DNA of 64,000 nucleotides from Seison nebaliae (Eukaryota; Rotifera; Pararotatoria; Seisonacea; Seisonidae), in the NCBI GenBank assembly GCA_023231475.1, contig JALJEE010000712.1, positions 30,376-94,375 of the forward strand, given 5' to 3'. The notes beneath the pieces are model-generated. The model saw only the letters and a list, made by a program, of their open reading frames with translations, was not told the origin of the DNA and did no database searches. Below, piece after piece: positions 37,222 to 48,159 of the stretch; within the stretch, counting starts at the first letter, position 1; each line of letters begins with the position of its first letter. The translations under genes and the position numbers were made by a program.

Positions 37222-40021
37222 ATGAGTTTATTCTGTTTGACATTGAATGAAGAGGAGTATGAAAAGATTGTCGAATATTTATTGAATGAGAATAAAGAAC
37301 AGAAAATCTCGTGGAAACAATTCAGTAAATGTATTCGACTGATGTTGAAGAATGAATCGTCGAAATTATTCCCAGTTAGTTTTCCTTATAATAACATCAT
37401 CAATTCTTCTTCAGCAATCACTCTTATCGAATAGTTTAGATTTCCCTCAATTCTCACAACAAATTCATTGGGGAGTGGAATTGATATCGAATGAGACATT
37501 ACAAATGATTTTGAAAGATTTTTATGAAATAAGTCAAAAAAATCGATTCATTTTGAAATTTATACGAAATGTCAATATCGACAATTTACATGATGATTCT
37601 TTAATCATTTCGAATGCATTTAAAGAAACCATCAATCGATTTCTGACACATGAATATCTGGAAATGGTTGAAGGAATTGAATCGTTTTCTGATTTTCTCC
37701 ATCAAATGAAACGATCATCGAATATTATTCATTCAATAAATAATTGTTGCGAATCGATCTGGAACAATGGAATGATGGTGGTGGATGCTATTTATTTTCA
37801 ATTGATGAATTCCAATGAGAATCGGATTTGGTTGAACATCTTCTCTCAAATTTTCCCATTCGTCATCGAATATCTTTTTCGATATTGTTGTGGGAATATA
37901 AATAAGATTTCAAATAATTTTCTCGTTCGATCGATGAGAAAAGATTTGGAAAATATTCGATTTCATTTGAATATTAATCGTCGTATGCAAGTGGACGAGA
38001 TGTTATCATTAGATTTCCGGTTGTTAATTCGATTCATTTCTCATCCACTTCATTATGTTCAATGGACAAAATGTGTACGATGTTTAGAGATGTTGAAATT
38101 GCAAAAAGATTTTGATGACGTCCATCAATCCAATTTCCTCCAACAAATTAGTCAATTCAATTCGCAACGTTTCCAATTGGAGAAAGAGAAAATGATGAAA
38201 TTGGCAATTCGAAGGAAAGAAGAAGAAGAGAAGAAGAGAAATCAATTGAATCGTTTGAATGAAATTCACGAGAATTATCGAAGGAAATTAATTGAAAAGG
38301 AGAATGATCTGAAAATCGATCGGAAATTATTAAACGAGAAAGAATATCATGTGAAGAAGAAAGAGATTATCGAAGAAATCCGAAAGAAATACGACGAATT
38401 ATTCGAAGAACAACAAAGAAAATTGGAAAGAATCAACTGGAAATTGAAACGATATTATTCAACTGATCATCCAGTTCAACAAGAAATGTCTATCGATTAT
38501 TCTTATCTAATCAATTCCGTTGATAAGAAATTAGATGAAATGAATGAGAAAGTTAATAATATCGATGAGGAGATCAACAAGATCAATGATCAATTGAATA
38601 CAAATCAGATCATTGATATTAATCAAATTGATATTTCTATGGAAAATGATAATACAAATAAAAATTCCAAAATGGAAAATGCTCAAAACGTTTCACCAGG
38701 AACTAAAATTTTGTCGAAAGGTTTATCACAAAATTTAAATTCTTCGGAAGTTTTATCACAAAATTTAAATTCTTCGGAAGTTTTATCAGGAATTACAAAT
38801 TCTTCGGAAGTTTTTTCGGCAAATGAAAATTCTACGACAATAATATTATCAGGAAATGAAAATTCATCGAAAATTTTGTCGGAAAATCATAATCTAAATA
38901 GAAGAGAAGAAGAAGAAATTGATAATTATTCGACATTATTCCGACTCAATCGATATTATGATGCTTTTGATGATAAATCGATAAAATATGCAGATATTGT
39001 GAATGTTGAGAAAGATTTGAAGATGATAGATAATTTGGATACTGATGATGAGAAGATGAATTTCCAATCGACAAAAGAAGTCGATAAGATGATACATAAT
39101 ATTCAGTCGTTGATTCGAATTCATGCGAGATATGTGGAGAAATCGACATTTCGATTGGCTTGGTTCGATTTCAATGGAAATATGGGAATCAAAACTTTTA
39201 TAAATTATCTCCATCAATTCTACTTCCTTTCCAACGGTAATATTAATTCATTAATAAATGAGTCGATTTTCCGACCATCGATCTCTTATCAGAAGTTCGT
39301 GTCATTGACGAATGCATGGAATCGTTGTATTGACAGTGAATCGATGTATGGATTATTCTCATTGAAACGAATAAATGTAAATGATGTTCGGATTGTTGAC
39401 AATGTCAAAATGGAATGTTCTATACAAAACGATTCACTCAATTATATCTTCTCGAAAGAATTATTGGATGATTATGAGAAATTATTCGAATTCTTCTTCA
39501 AACTCCAATATGTTCATTGGTGTATCAACGAATCGTTTATTATTTTGAAAACGAAACAATATCAATCAATTTATTCGACATCGAAACAATTATTTCTTGT
39601 TCGATATCGAATGCAACGTTTCATCAGTACAATAATCACTTATATCCAATTACATGTGAAGAAACGATTCATTCAATCAATTCATAAATTAGCGATACAT
39701 TCGAAAGGTATCGAAACGTTTCGACAACAACATGCCATTGATATTGAGAAGATGCTCATCAGATCATTTCTTACGAACAAATTAAAAATTCTTAATCAAC
39801 AATTAAATGTGGTATTTGATATCATTATTCAATTCACTACGTTAATTCTTAGGAAAGAATTCATCGTTCATCTCAATCAACATTGGAATCGTTTCAATTC
39901 AGCCGTCAGCGATTTCTATCAAACGCTTCTCTCCATCTCTCACATGATCCACAAACCATCCATCAACTTCCTCTTACATCTTCTCGATTATTCTTCAGTC
40001 TTTGAGAATGATCTTCTTTGA
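37222..40021 (+). CDS. Gamma-tubulin complex component, GCP5/GCP6-like
   Basis: Two exons (37222-37374 and 37415-40021, 40-bp intron) give 919 residues. GCP proteins form the gamma-tubulin ring complex that nucleates microtubules at centrosomes and basal bodies. The C-terminal GRIP2-like region is recognisable by its helix series: YEKLFEFFFKLQYVHWCINE, then RYRMQRFISTIITYIQLHVKKRF, then IHSKGIETFRQQHAIDIEKMLIRSFLTNK. The N-terminal GRIP1-like region is divergent (EYLEMVEGIESFSDF and IWLNIFSQIFPFVIEYLFRYC). Between them is a long insert with a strongly charged coiled coil (about residues 275-390) and five to six tandem copies of a 10-residue unit like SQNLNSSEVL (about 38720-38890). A long insert with repeats between the GRIP modules is typical of GCP6, although human GCP6 is much longer. 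The start at 37222 was preferred over an in-frame CTG-type start 15 bp upstream. Confidence 0.75.
38720..38890 (+). repeat. 30-bp coding tandem repeat inside the GCP gene
   Basis: Units encode SQNLNSSEVL, SQNLNSSEVL, SGITNSSEVF, SANENSTTIIL and SGNENSSKIL. The first two copies are nearly identical in DNA, so the repeat is young and could vary in copy number between individuals. Confidence 0.8.
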
Positions 40022-41737
40022 TTGATTATTTGAGAATGATTATAAATTTCCAAATATTTTTTCGTCCGATAATTTTCCTATATTCAAATACAACTAAATT
40101 TCTTTGAAATTTCATTAAAATTATATGGCATTAAAGACACTTTATCACAAAATGTCAAATGTAGCAAATGTTCATTGGAATTTTATGGATGAATACAAAT
40201 GGTAATCAAAGAAAAATTAAATTAAATAGGTGAAATGTCACAAACGCTTCATGATCATTTTAATAAGACTTCACAAATAAAAAGGAAGATTCAACATGCT
40301 CAACCGAAGAAGTCGATTAGTTTCCTGTAGGACGACTAATACGATATGAGGAGTTTACTTCTCATTTTAACGTAGTAATTAGATATCGGGTTCATACTAC
40401 TAGTAGTAAAGATTGATTTCCAAATGCAATTTTCTATGATTATCATTCTATCATATGGTAACAATCAGATAATATTGTATAAGATATGTATTATACATCA
40501 ACGATTCTTGTCATATTTGCATTTTAGAGTTTATTGGAAATTTCAATATTATTTCCATTTTCTCAACTCAACCATATTTTTTTCTCCTATTTTACTCAAT
40601 TTTTCTTCAAATAAATTTCATATGACTTCTTTTTAAAAATGAACAAATTTCCTAAAAGTTCACCACAAAAAAAAATTCCGTGAAATTAACAACGATGGAT
40701 TTTCTTGTGAATTCTCATAAACACAGAATGTAAAGAAGCTTTATTTCTACATAATAACTTTATCGATTTCAATTATAGTTTTGGAAGACTGCGCATTTAG
40801 GAAACAAATTACGAAATTCGTAGTTTGTCCTACTATTTCCTAACTACAATATGTAGTACGAATTGTCATTTGTCCATTATGTATATAAATGATGGGATTA
40901 ACAAAAAATGAAGAAAACTAACGTTATGTTGTAAAAAAAACAATATATGTTTAATTAATTTGAGACGGATGTAAAAATAAAAATTTTAAAATGAAGTGAA
41001 ATGAATCTAGCTCATATCAAGGTACTACTTTTGATGTTCGAGATTTACTGGATGTGATAAAAAGATGTTCTTCTGAAATTTATTAAGTAAATAGAAATAA
41101 TTTGTTAATGGTTTCTAAATTCCAACTGTATTATAATAATAATAATAATACTATATCTTGGGAGAAAAGAACTAAAATTCAATTTTATATTTTTAGAAAT
41201 AAAGAGGAAGAAGAAAAACGAAATGAAATGTTTAAAAAGTAATAAGTCTATGAATAGGAATAAAAACAAGAAATAATTGATCGTTCGATCCGAATCAATA
41301 TTGATGACTTGGGGGAGGATGAGTGGAATTTTTCATCCATCGAAAAATAAATAATTTTCATGAATAACGAGAAGAAAATAGTCGAATATTTGACAATAAT
41401 TAAACGAAAGAGAGAAAGATAAATGAATCCGAAGAATAAAACGAATAAGAAAAACGCAAAAGGAAATTAAATAAAAAAGGATAATTTCCAGATGATTTGT
41501 GTAATAATCTAAAGAAGGTGAACGTTGTGAATGGATCGGATGTGTAATAAATTAATTAATTTGATTTAAACGTAAAGAAAAGATGATGATGATGATAATG
41601 ATGATGATGATGATGATTGATCAGTGAGATGTCTAGAGAGAGAAATGATTATTTATGTCTATTAACTTTTTCGTCATTAAATTTTCATTAAATAAATGGG
41701 AAGGAAAGTTAATAAATTGTCTTGTATAATATCTCTC
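40022..41737. other. Convergent intergenic region between the GCP gene and calreticulin
   Basis: About 1.7 kb holding the 3' UTRs of both genes. It includes a (GAT)n repeat at 41582-41617, probably in the calreticulin 3' UTR, and a short (ATA)n run near 41130-41150. I saw no exon. Confidence 0.5.
41582..41617. repeat. (GAT)n microsatellite
   Basis: About twelve GAT/ATG units with one interruption, about 120 bp beyond the calreticulin stop codon. Confidence 0.85.
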
Positions 41738-43051
41738 TTATAATTCCGATTTGTCATGATTACCAGATTCGACATCATTATCTTCCTGTTTATCCATCTC
41801 TTCATCATCATCGATGTCAGATGGCATTTCTTTTATTTCCTCATCCTTCTTATCATCTTCTGGTACTTCTTCGGGTTCATCTTTTTTCGCTTCATTTTCT
41901 TTTGCTTCAGCATCTGCTCGTTCTTTTACGATAGCTTGCTCTTTTTCCACTCGTGGTAACCACTTCTCTATAGCTTGCTTCTCCGCTTCCTCCACGTCAT
42001 CAGTGACGAGTATGTTATCGAAAACCGAACCTGATTTAACCTGGAAAATGAAAGTTTTTTAAAAAAAATTTGAAAAATTAAAATTTCGAACTTGCCAAAT
42101 GTCGATACCGATTGCTCCAATTTTGTCATACAAATATAAATTTTCATCTTCTTTATATTCAGGATTTGGTATTTCTGGATGAACCCATGGTCCTTTATAA
42201 TCAGGATTATTGATCATTTCAGGTTTCCATTCACCTTTGAAATCAGGATTATCGATTTTCGGCGCTTCCCATTCACCATCAAGATCATCATCCCAATCTT
42301 CTGGTCGTTTAGCTTTCGGATCGGCAATATGTTCTGGTTGGTCCCAATTTTCTGGTTTCGTATCTTCCGGATTGACAATTGATGCTTGATCTACCCAATC
42401 ATCAGGTTTTTTCGCGGCGGGATCTTTAATTGTTTTTGGTAGAAGGAAATCCCATTGATCTTCCAATTTGCCTTTTTCCACTTCCTTATTATCAACTTTG
42501 ACGATGAATGTATTATCGGGATTGAGAATTAGTGTGTATAAATGACTAGTCTCATCATTCTCACATTTTACTTCTTTTTTCATCAACAAATTCTTTCCTT
42601 CATAATTGAAGATGACATGAACTTTCTTCGTACTATAACCACAAATATCAGGACCGAACATAATATAATATGGTGATTCGCCTTGTAATTTGTTTTGGTC
42701 GACATCTTCGGGATAAACTTTCACATATCCTCCTCCACAATCGATCTTTTGTTCATGTTTCACCGACAATTGAATGACTAGAGGTTTATCCTTGTTGGTA
42801 AAAGATTCGGGGAATTTGGCTGATGCAGCATAGAATCGAGCATCTTGTGTCGTTCTTAATCCAATCTCTTCATCATCATCACTGGATAATGTTCCTTTAG
42901 ACACATCGAATATTCCTTGCTCTTCACCTCGGAATTCCGAGTTGATCCATCGGCCATCACTTAACGCTTTCCCGTCATTAAAATCCTCTTGGAAATAAAT
43001 TTTGCCGTAGCACGTGCCAACGTACAAGAGGAATAATACCAACAATTTCAT
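41738..43051 (-). CDS. CALR: Calreticulin, ER lectin chaperone, ending KSEL
   Basis: Two exons (42092-43051 and 41738-42040, 51-bp intron) give 420 residues, close to the human 417. Calcium-binding lectin chaperone of the ER lumen that holds monoglucosylated glycoproteins. A signal peptide (MKLLVLFLLYVGTCYG) precedes KIYFQEDFNDG. The N-domain has the lectin-site signatures KHEQKIDCGGGYVK and IMFGPDICGYSTKKVH. The P-domain has the three type A repeats (IKDPAAKKPDDWVD, IVNPEDTKPENWD, IADPKAKRPEDWDDD) and three type B repeats (GEWEAPKIDNPDFKG, GEWKPEMINNPDYKG and GPWVHPEIPNPEYK). The C-domain is acidic. The protein ends in KSEL rather than KDEL or HDEL. An in-frame ATG 9 bp upstream (43060) would add three residues; the one at 43051 gives a cleaner signal peptide. 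An ER-stress-element-like site lies about 300 bp upstream. Confidence 0.97.
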
Positions 43052-44021
43052 GTTCAACAAAACAAAATCTAGGTATACGTTGAAACAATGGAGAATGGAA
43101 GGAGTGAAAGAAAGAAATGAATAGATATTATTTTAATATCTCTTATTCCAAAGAACTTTTATCAAATAAGAAATTCGGAAAAAAATAAGAGCAAGGAGAG
43201 AAGTGAATGAATAGGAATAATTCAGAAAAGTAATTTCATTCCTTTTTTTATAAGTGAACAAGAAAATATTTATTAATATTTCTTGTTTAATAAAACTATT
43301 GCACGCTTTTGACTAGGTGGCAGCGTTCTATTCGCTCAAATCGTCCAATGAAATTTAGGCACGAATCATCCCTCCTTATCCTTCAATACTTCACATGAAT
43401 CATAAGTTTTGTTCAAATTATAAGCTATCCCATCAAAATAACGTACGTGTCTATCATTTTCTCTTTCTTAATATTTACAATATCATTTTTATTGACATTA
43501 AAATAACGTGCTTTTCCTTATTTTTCTCTGCAAATAAAATTTCCACATGAATAAAATTTCCGTTTGTGACTTTCTTCAATCTAACGACAACCTATTGGGT
43601 GTAATTGAAAAAAGAAAAAATATTTTCTCTTTGAATTCATGTCCGAACGAAATGAACATCCTGTTAACGACAACTGAAAAATTTATTCAATTAAATTCAA
43701 TTTTTTTAATGTTCCAATTTTGATATAATTTGAAACAGGAATTTCAGATGGAACTCTTCTGGAACCATCTATTTCTCCACACTACAAATAATTAAACTAA
43801 ATTTCAATTTTTAAGCTTCTTCCTTCATACTTACTTCTCATTAATACCGTTTATCTCTTACACATATTTCTCATAACATTATGATTAATTGAAACTCTAA
43901 AATTTTGGCCGACAAATTTTCTTTATAAATTGTTTTCGTTTCCTTTCAAATGTTTAGCTTCAATCTTGTAATTTCATTTAACTGTTCATCTCATTTTTGA
44001 TATAGTTATTCACTTTTCGAA
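43052..44021. other. Divergent intergenic region between calreticulin and the Lys-rich gene
   Basis: About 970 bp in which both flanking genes have their promoters. The one recognisable element is the CCAAT-N9-GCACG site at 43345-43363. The rest is AT-rich. Confidence 0.5.
43345..43363 (-). promoter_or_regulatory. ER stress element (ERSE)-like site upstream of calreticulin
   Basis: CCAAT, exactly nine bases, then GCACG. The consensus ERSE bound by NF-Y and ATF6/XBP1 is CCAAT-N9-CCACG, and calreticulin is a classic unfolded-protein-response target. One base of the second half-site differs. Spacing is exact and the site lies about 300 bp upstream of the start codon. The element can act in either orientation. 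Confidence 0.5.
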
Positions 44022-45746
44022 ATGGTTCTTAAGAAAGTGAAGACGAGTTCCGCAGGATTGAAAAAGAAGAGTTCATTAGAATTGAAGAAGAAGAATTATG
44101 AAATGTTGCAGCCGAAGAAGACTTTAGAAGAATTGAAGAAGAAAAAAAGTTCGGAAATATTGAAAAAGAAGAAGAGTTCAGAAGAATTGAAGAAGAATAA
44201 TTGTAAAGGATTGAAGAAGAAAATTCAAGATCCTTTAGATTTGTCTGATGTTCTTGACGAAGAGGAAAAGAATCCATTCGCTTTTCGATCTAGTTTGACG
44301 CCGCTTCGGAAGACTTCAAGCGATAAGTTTGAGAAATTATTTGCAAGCATCAAACCGGCCGTTGACACTTTGCCTGATGTAGATGATATAATGAGTTTTG
44401 GAAGTGATGACGATATGAAGTGCAAGAAGATGCCGTTGGGAACGATGAAGAATGATAATGTTGGTTTGATCGATGTTCAGAAGAACTTTTGTAATATATT
44501 GAGTAAACCGTTCGATCAACCAACAGTTGGTAATGATATGAAAAAAATGGACAAGATGATTGAATGTCAACGAATGGCAATATTGAATGAATCAACTTGT
44601 CTCCTCCAATATTACAATTGGAGAGGTGTGACCGTCATTAAGAAATCTCCTGATTATTCGTTGATTAGTGAAGATATGGAGAATCGATTAATGAAATTAG
44701 AGGAACATTTTAGAAAGAGAACGGATAAATTAAATATTAAAATTATGAGTTTCTATAAATATGTTCAAGAGAAATCGAAAGAATTATCATGGATATCTGA
44801 TGGCATCACTTTGACAAGTTATCTTCTACAACATTATCCATTTATGTTGATTGAATTGAATAAGTTTGAGATTCGTAATAAATTCCTCAATCGATTTTTC
44901 GCTTATACGATCCGACTACCACATTTCGTGACGAAAGAGTTCCGTTCTGACAAAAACACATTTCTCTTTCAACTTCTCAAGAGAGAAATACATTTCACTT
45001 CGATGACTTCCGAGATGTTTGTCAAAGTTTTTACGAACATTTTCATTTCCCATTTCTTATATTTCCATGATAATGACAATGTCATTTCATTCAATGAATT
45101 CATCAATGTCATTCGACAATTTGCTAGATGGGATTCTGAAGAGTTCGAGAAGAATTCCGAGAAGGAATTGAATTATTTTACGAAATCATTTCAAGAACAT
45201 TTCCTTCGATTTGAATATATCATTCCTGTATTAGTTGATGAAGTTCAACGATTAGATAATCTCTATCTGCCTATGGAAGCAGTGAGATTCTTCGGAAAAA
45301 TAACAAAAGAATTTGAAGACATTCCTAAATTATTCTCAATTTTCCACAACGTTCATCAAAATCTCCTTTTCAATATCATTCTCTTCTACATGAGAGATCC
45401 GCGAACATTCCAAACGGACACTATGGACTTCATTATTCGCAAACCAAATACTGTACTTTATAAACTTATTTATTTGATTAAAAAAGAAATCAAATCATTA
45501 AATTCATTGAGAGAAAGTGGTTCTAAAGGTAACACAATAATTCCTCGTGTACATCTCACATTACCATTCATTTATTCGGTACAAATACTTCTCCAACATT
45601 CCGATCCAGCAAGTAAACAGACAGCTAATTTAGCAAAAATTTCCAAGGCATTCCTCAATCTATTCAATATCGTCGGATTGACTCCTCTCGCCAATTATTC
45701 AATTTTAATCGCCAATGGATTAATCCCAAGAATTCCATTAATGTAA
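44022..45746 (+). CDS. 574-aa protein with Lys-rich repeated N-terminus; family not recognised
   Basis: Intronless frame of 574 residues. The first 70 residues are short Lys/Ser-rich units repeated about six times (LKKKSSLE, LEELKKKKSSEI, LKKKKSSEELKK), very basic and probably disordered. An acidic linker follows (residues 75-130). From about residue 165 to the end the protein looks all-helical and globular, with amphipathic helices and conserved-looking stretches such as LQYYNWRGVTVIKKSPDYSL, NKFLNRFFAYTIRLPHF, FFGKITKEFEDIPKLFS and a hydrophobic C-terminus (LTPLANYSILIANGLIPRIP). The length and codon use argue that it is a real gene. I do not recognise the fold; an armadillo/HEAT-like helical scaffold is possible. 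There is no signal peptide. The basic N-terminus could direct it to the nucleus or nucleolus. Confidence 0.7.
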   Translation: MVLKKVKTSSAGLKKKSSLELKKKNYEMLQPKKTLEELKKKKSSEILKKKKSSEELKKNNCKGLKKKIQDPLDLSDVLDEEEKNPFAFRSSLTPLRKTSSDKFEKLFASIKPAVDTLPDVDDIMSFGSDDDMKCKKMPLGTMKNDNVGLIDVQKNFCNILSKPFDQPTVGNDMKKMDKMIECQRMAILNESTCLLQYYNWRGVTVIKKSPDYSLISEDMENRLMKLEEHFRKRTDKLNIKIMSFYKYVQEKSKELSWISDGITLTSYLLQHYPFMLIELNKFEIRNKFLNRFFAYTIRLPHFVTKEFRSDKNTFLFQLLKREIHFTSMTSEMFVKVFTNIFISHFLYFHDNDNVISFNEFINVIRQFARWDSEEFEKNSEKELNYFTKSFQEHFLRFEYIIPVLVDEVQRLDNLYLPMEAVRFFGKITKEFEDIPKLFSIFHNVHQNLLFNIILFYMRDPRTFQTDTMDFIIRKPNTVLYKLIYLIKKEIKSLNSLRESGSKGNTIIPRVHLTLPFIYSVQILLQHSDPASKQTANLAKISKAFLNLFNIVGLTPLANYSILIANGLIPRIPLM

Positions 45747-45860
45747 AGACCAATTGAAAAAAAAATAATTTGTTAATAAATTCAAAAATTAAATTCTCAC
45801 ACTCTTTAAGAATTTCTCATGAGATTTTGAAATAAAATTATTTTCTCCTTTCTTTTTGAC

Positions 45861-47612
45861 ATGTCACGAGAATTGCGTCGAAAACTTTCGTTCGATCAAT
45901 CAGATTTTGGTGAGAATATTTACGAAGGATCTTGTTCATCTGTTTGTTATTTTCTTAAACATCTATTCATCTAACTTCATTGAAAGATTATTAAATTTGT
46001 TAATGAAAAAAATGAAACATTAATTAGTTAGAAAATTAAATTTTTTTTCAAATTTTTTACATTTTTTTGAAAAGAAAAAAAAATCAGGAAATGTTATGGT
46101 TTCGGTATTGGTGAGAGGGATTTCCTTTGCAAACTTGATCATAAAAATATAATTAAACTTCTGAGTAATTATGAAACGGAAGATTATCATCGTTAATCAA
46201 TTCATTTTCTCCTTGTTTCATTAAATTAATTTTCAGATTTAATTTTCGAATATTATTTACAATCTGATTTATGGCACAAATTATACGTCTATGGAACATT
46301 TGAAAATAAGGTGATTAAGAGTTATATGTTGCAACTATTGTCTATGATTGAATATTTACAACAAAACCAAATAATTCATCGGTTCTTTTTCTTTCTTTTT
46401 TTTTTTTGACTTTATTTATCGCAACATTTTCATTCATTTAGTGATATGAAACCGGAGAATTTATTAGTTTCATCTAAATTCGATTTGGTACTTTGTGATT
46501 TTGGGACAGCTGTGGCATTTTTTGATAATAAACGATTATCTCTTCCTATCAATCCACAATATGCACCGCCTGAATTAATTGAATCAAAGAACAATCAGCA
46601 ATTTATCGATCTTTATTCCATCGGTTGTATTCTCTATTATATGAGCACAGGATTTGTTTATAAATTAAAGTTATTTATCTCTTTATCTTCTCCTTCTTTT
46701 ATGTCCTTCTCAGGAACAATGTGGAGAATAACAGATTGGGGAAATTTATGAATATGATGAATCCAAATCAACGAGCACTAGTTCAATTATTGACGGTTTG
46801 AACTTTTCATTAAGTATTTGAAAGAATGAAAATTTTCTTCCATTTTACTTCTTACTTACTTACTTGCTAGGAAGATGATTCAAGTAAACGAATCGGAGTG
46901 ATTAATAATGAGTATATCGATTTTGATTTGATACGTCGTCATCCGTTCTTCAATAATGAATGGGAGAAGATAACTGATATGGATATTAAACTTCTACCAA
47001 ATATACCTGTCGCTCTATTGGATGAGAGTTATATTCCAATCGAAAAAGAAGTTATTGTTAGAGAATTTATTGAAAAAATTTTATAATAATAACATAACAT
47101 AAATTAATTTCTCTTTAAGATTTCTGAGAAATTATCGGAAGAATTAACAATTTTATTTAAGTTGGATTGTTAATAAAGAATTAGTCGTCTATAATTTTTC
47201 TTCCTCTAGTCCACCGGTTAGTGTAAAAAGGAAATTAATGGAAGAGCAAAGAACAAAATATCCAGAAGATCATATTGTTGTCGGTTGCAAATTAATTATT
47301 CTCCAAGGAAATTTGAAGCAATGTCGCGGTTATGAGAAGCGAGATATTCGATTATTTTTATTAAATTCTCACAAATTATTATATAAGATCATCGAAGAAT
47401 GTCCAACGAATAATCTGTTCGAAATTAATTTGGAGAAACCGTTCACATGCCATTTACTCAGTCACGGAGATATATTCGCAATAAAAACTGTTAAAATTTA
47501 AAATTTAGTTTTATAATATTTTCTAATTTTGTAGAAAAAACGAATATTTTATTTTGAATCTAACGAATCGTACAAATGGCATGAATATCTTTCTACTATT
47601 GCCAATTTGTAA
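45861..47612 (+). CDS. PDK1-like protein kinase with C-terminal PH domain (divergent, short)
   Basis: Multi-exon AGC-type kinase resembling 3-phosphoinositide-dependent kinase 1. Exon 1 (45861) gives the Gly-loop DFGENIYEGSCSSV. Later exons give a beta3-like IIKFVNEKN, alpha-C ERDFLCKLDHKNIIKLL, the catalytic HRDMKPEN (the HRD motif is split by an intron at about 46381-46440), CDFGTA, YAPPELIES and LYSIGCILYYMSTG. C-lobe residues RIGV and RHPFF follow. The last exons form a PH domain like that of PDK1 (VVGCKLIILQGNLKQCRGYEKRDIRLFLLN, HGDIFAIKT, then an intron, KKRIFYFESNESYKWHEYL) ending at 47612. About 430 residues, against 556 in human. HRD and DFG are intact. The stretch between the Gly loop and the putative VAIK lysine is unusually short in my exon model, so the N-lobe needs transcript support. 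Confidence 0.75.
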
Positions 47613-48159
47613 AACTGATGTTAAATAATAATATAATATTTTCTTACATTTCTCATATATATATCACAATTTTAACGTTTTATTCTTTCAAAATTAAAAT
47701 TTTTTTTTTCATCCAATTTTTAAATATACAATTAACAAGAATTATGTTAGTAAATATGGTAATTTAAATAAGATGGTTTGTTGAATATAACATGAATAAG
47801 GAAATATTGTGAAGAAAGTTCTAAATTGAAATATCGATTATTTAATTTTGAATTGATCGAAAATTCTCATAACTAATATTATAATTGATAATTATAATAA
47901 TTTGATTTTTAAGAAAAGGAATTTGTGGAATAAAAGAGAAGTCGTTTATAATCGGATATAATTAATGAGAAATGCGATAAAAATTTAGTTGTCCAAAACT
48001 TTTTTCAATAAAAATCTGATATCATTCTAATATAAATCATTGCGTTGCACATCCAATATATTCGGACGATTGGAATTCAACGCGAAATCTTTGGAAGGCT
48101 AAATGAAAAAAAATGTAAGTTTTCCTACCAGACTTTTAAATCAGGCAGTAAATAATCGG
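47613..48159. other. Convergent 3' region between the PDK1-like and ZDHHC17-like genes
   Basis: About 550 bp of AT-rich DNA holding two 3' UTRs. No exon or structured element seen. Confidence 0.5.
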
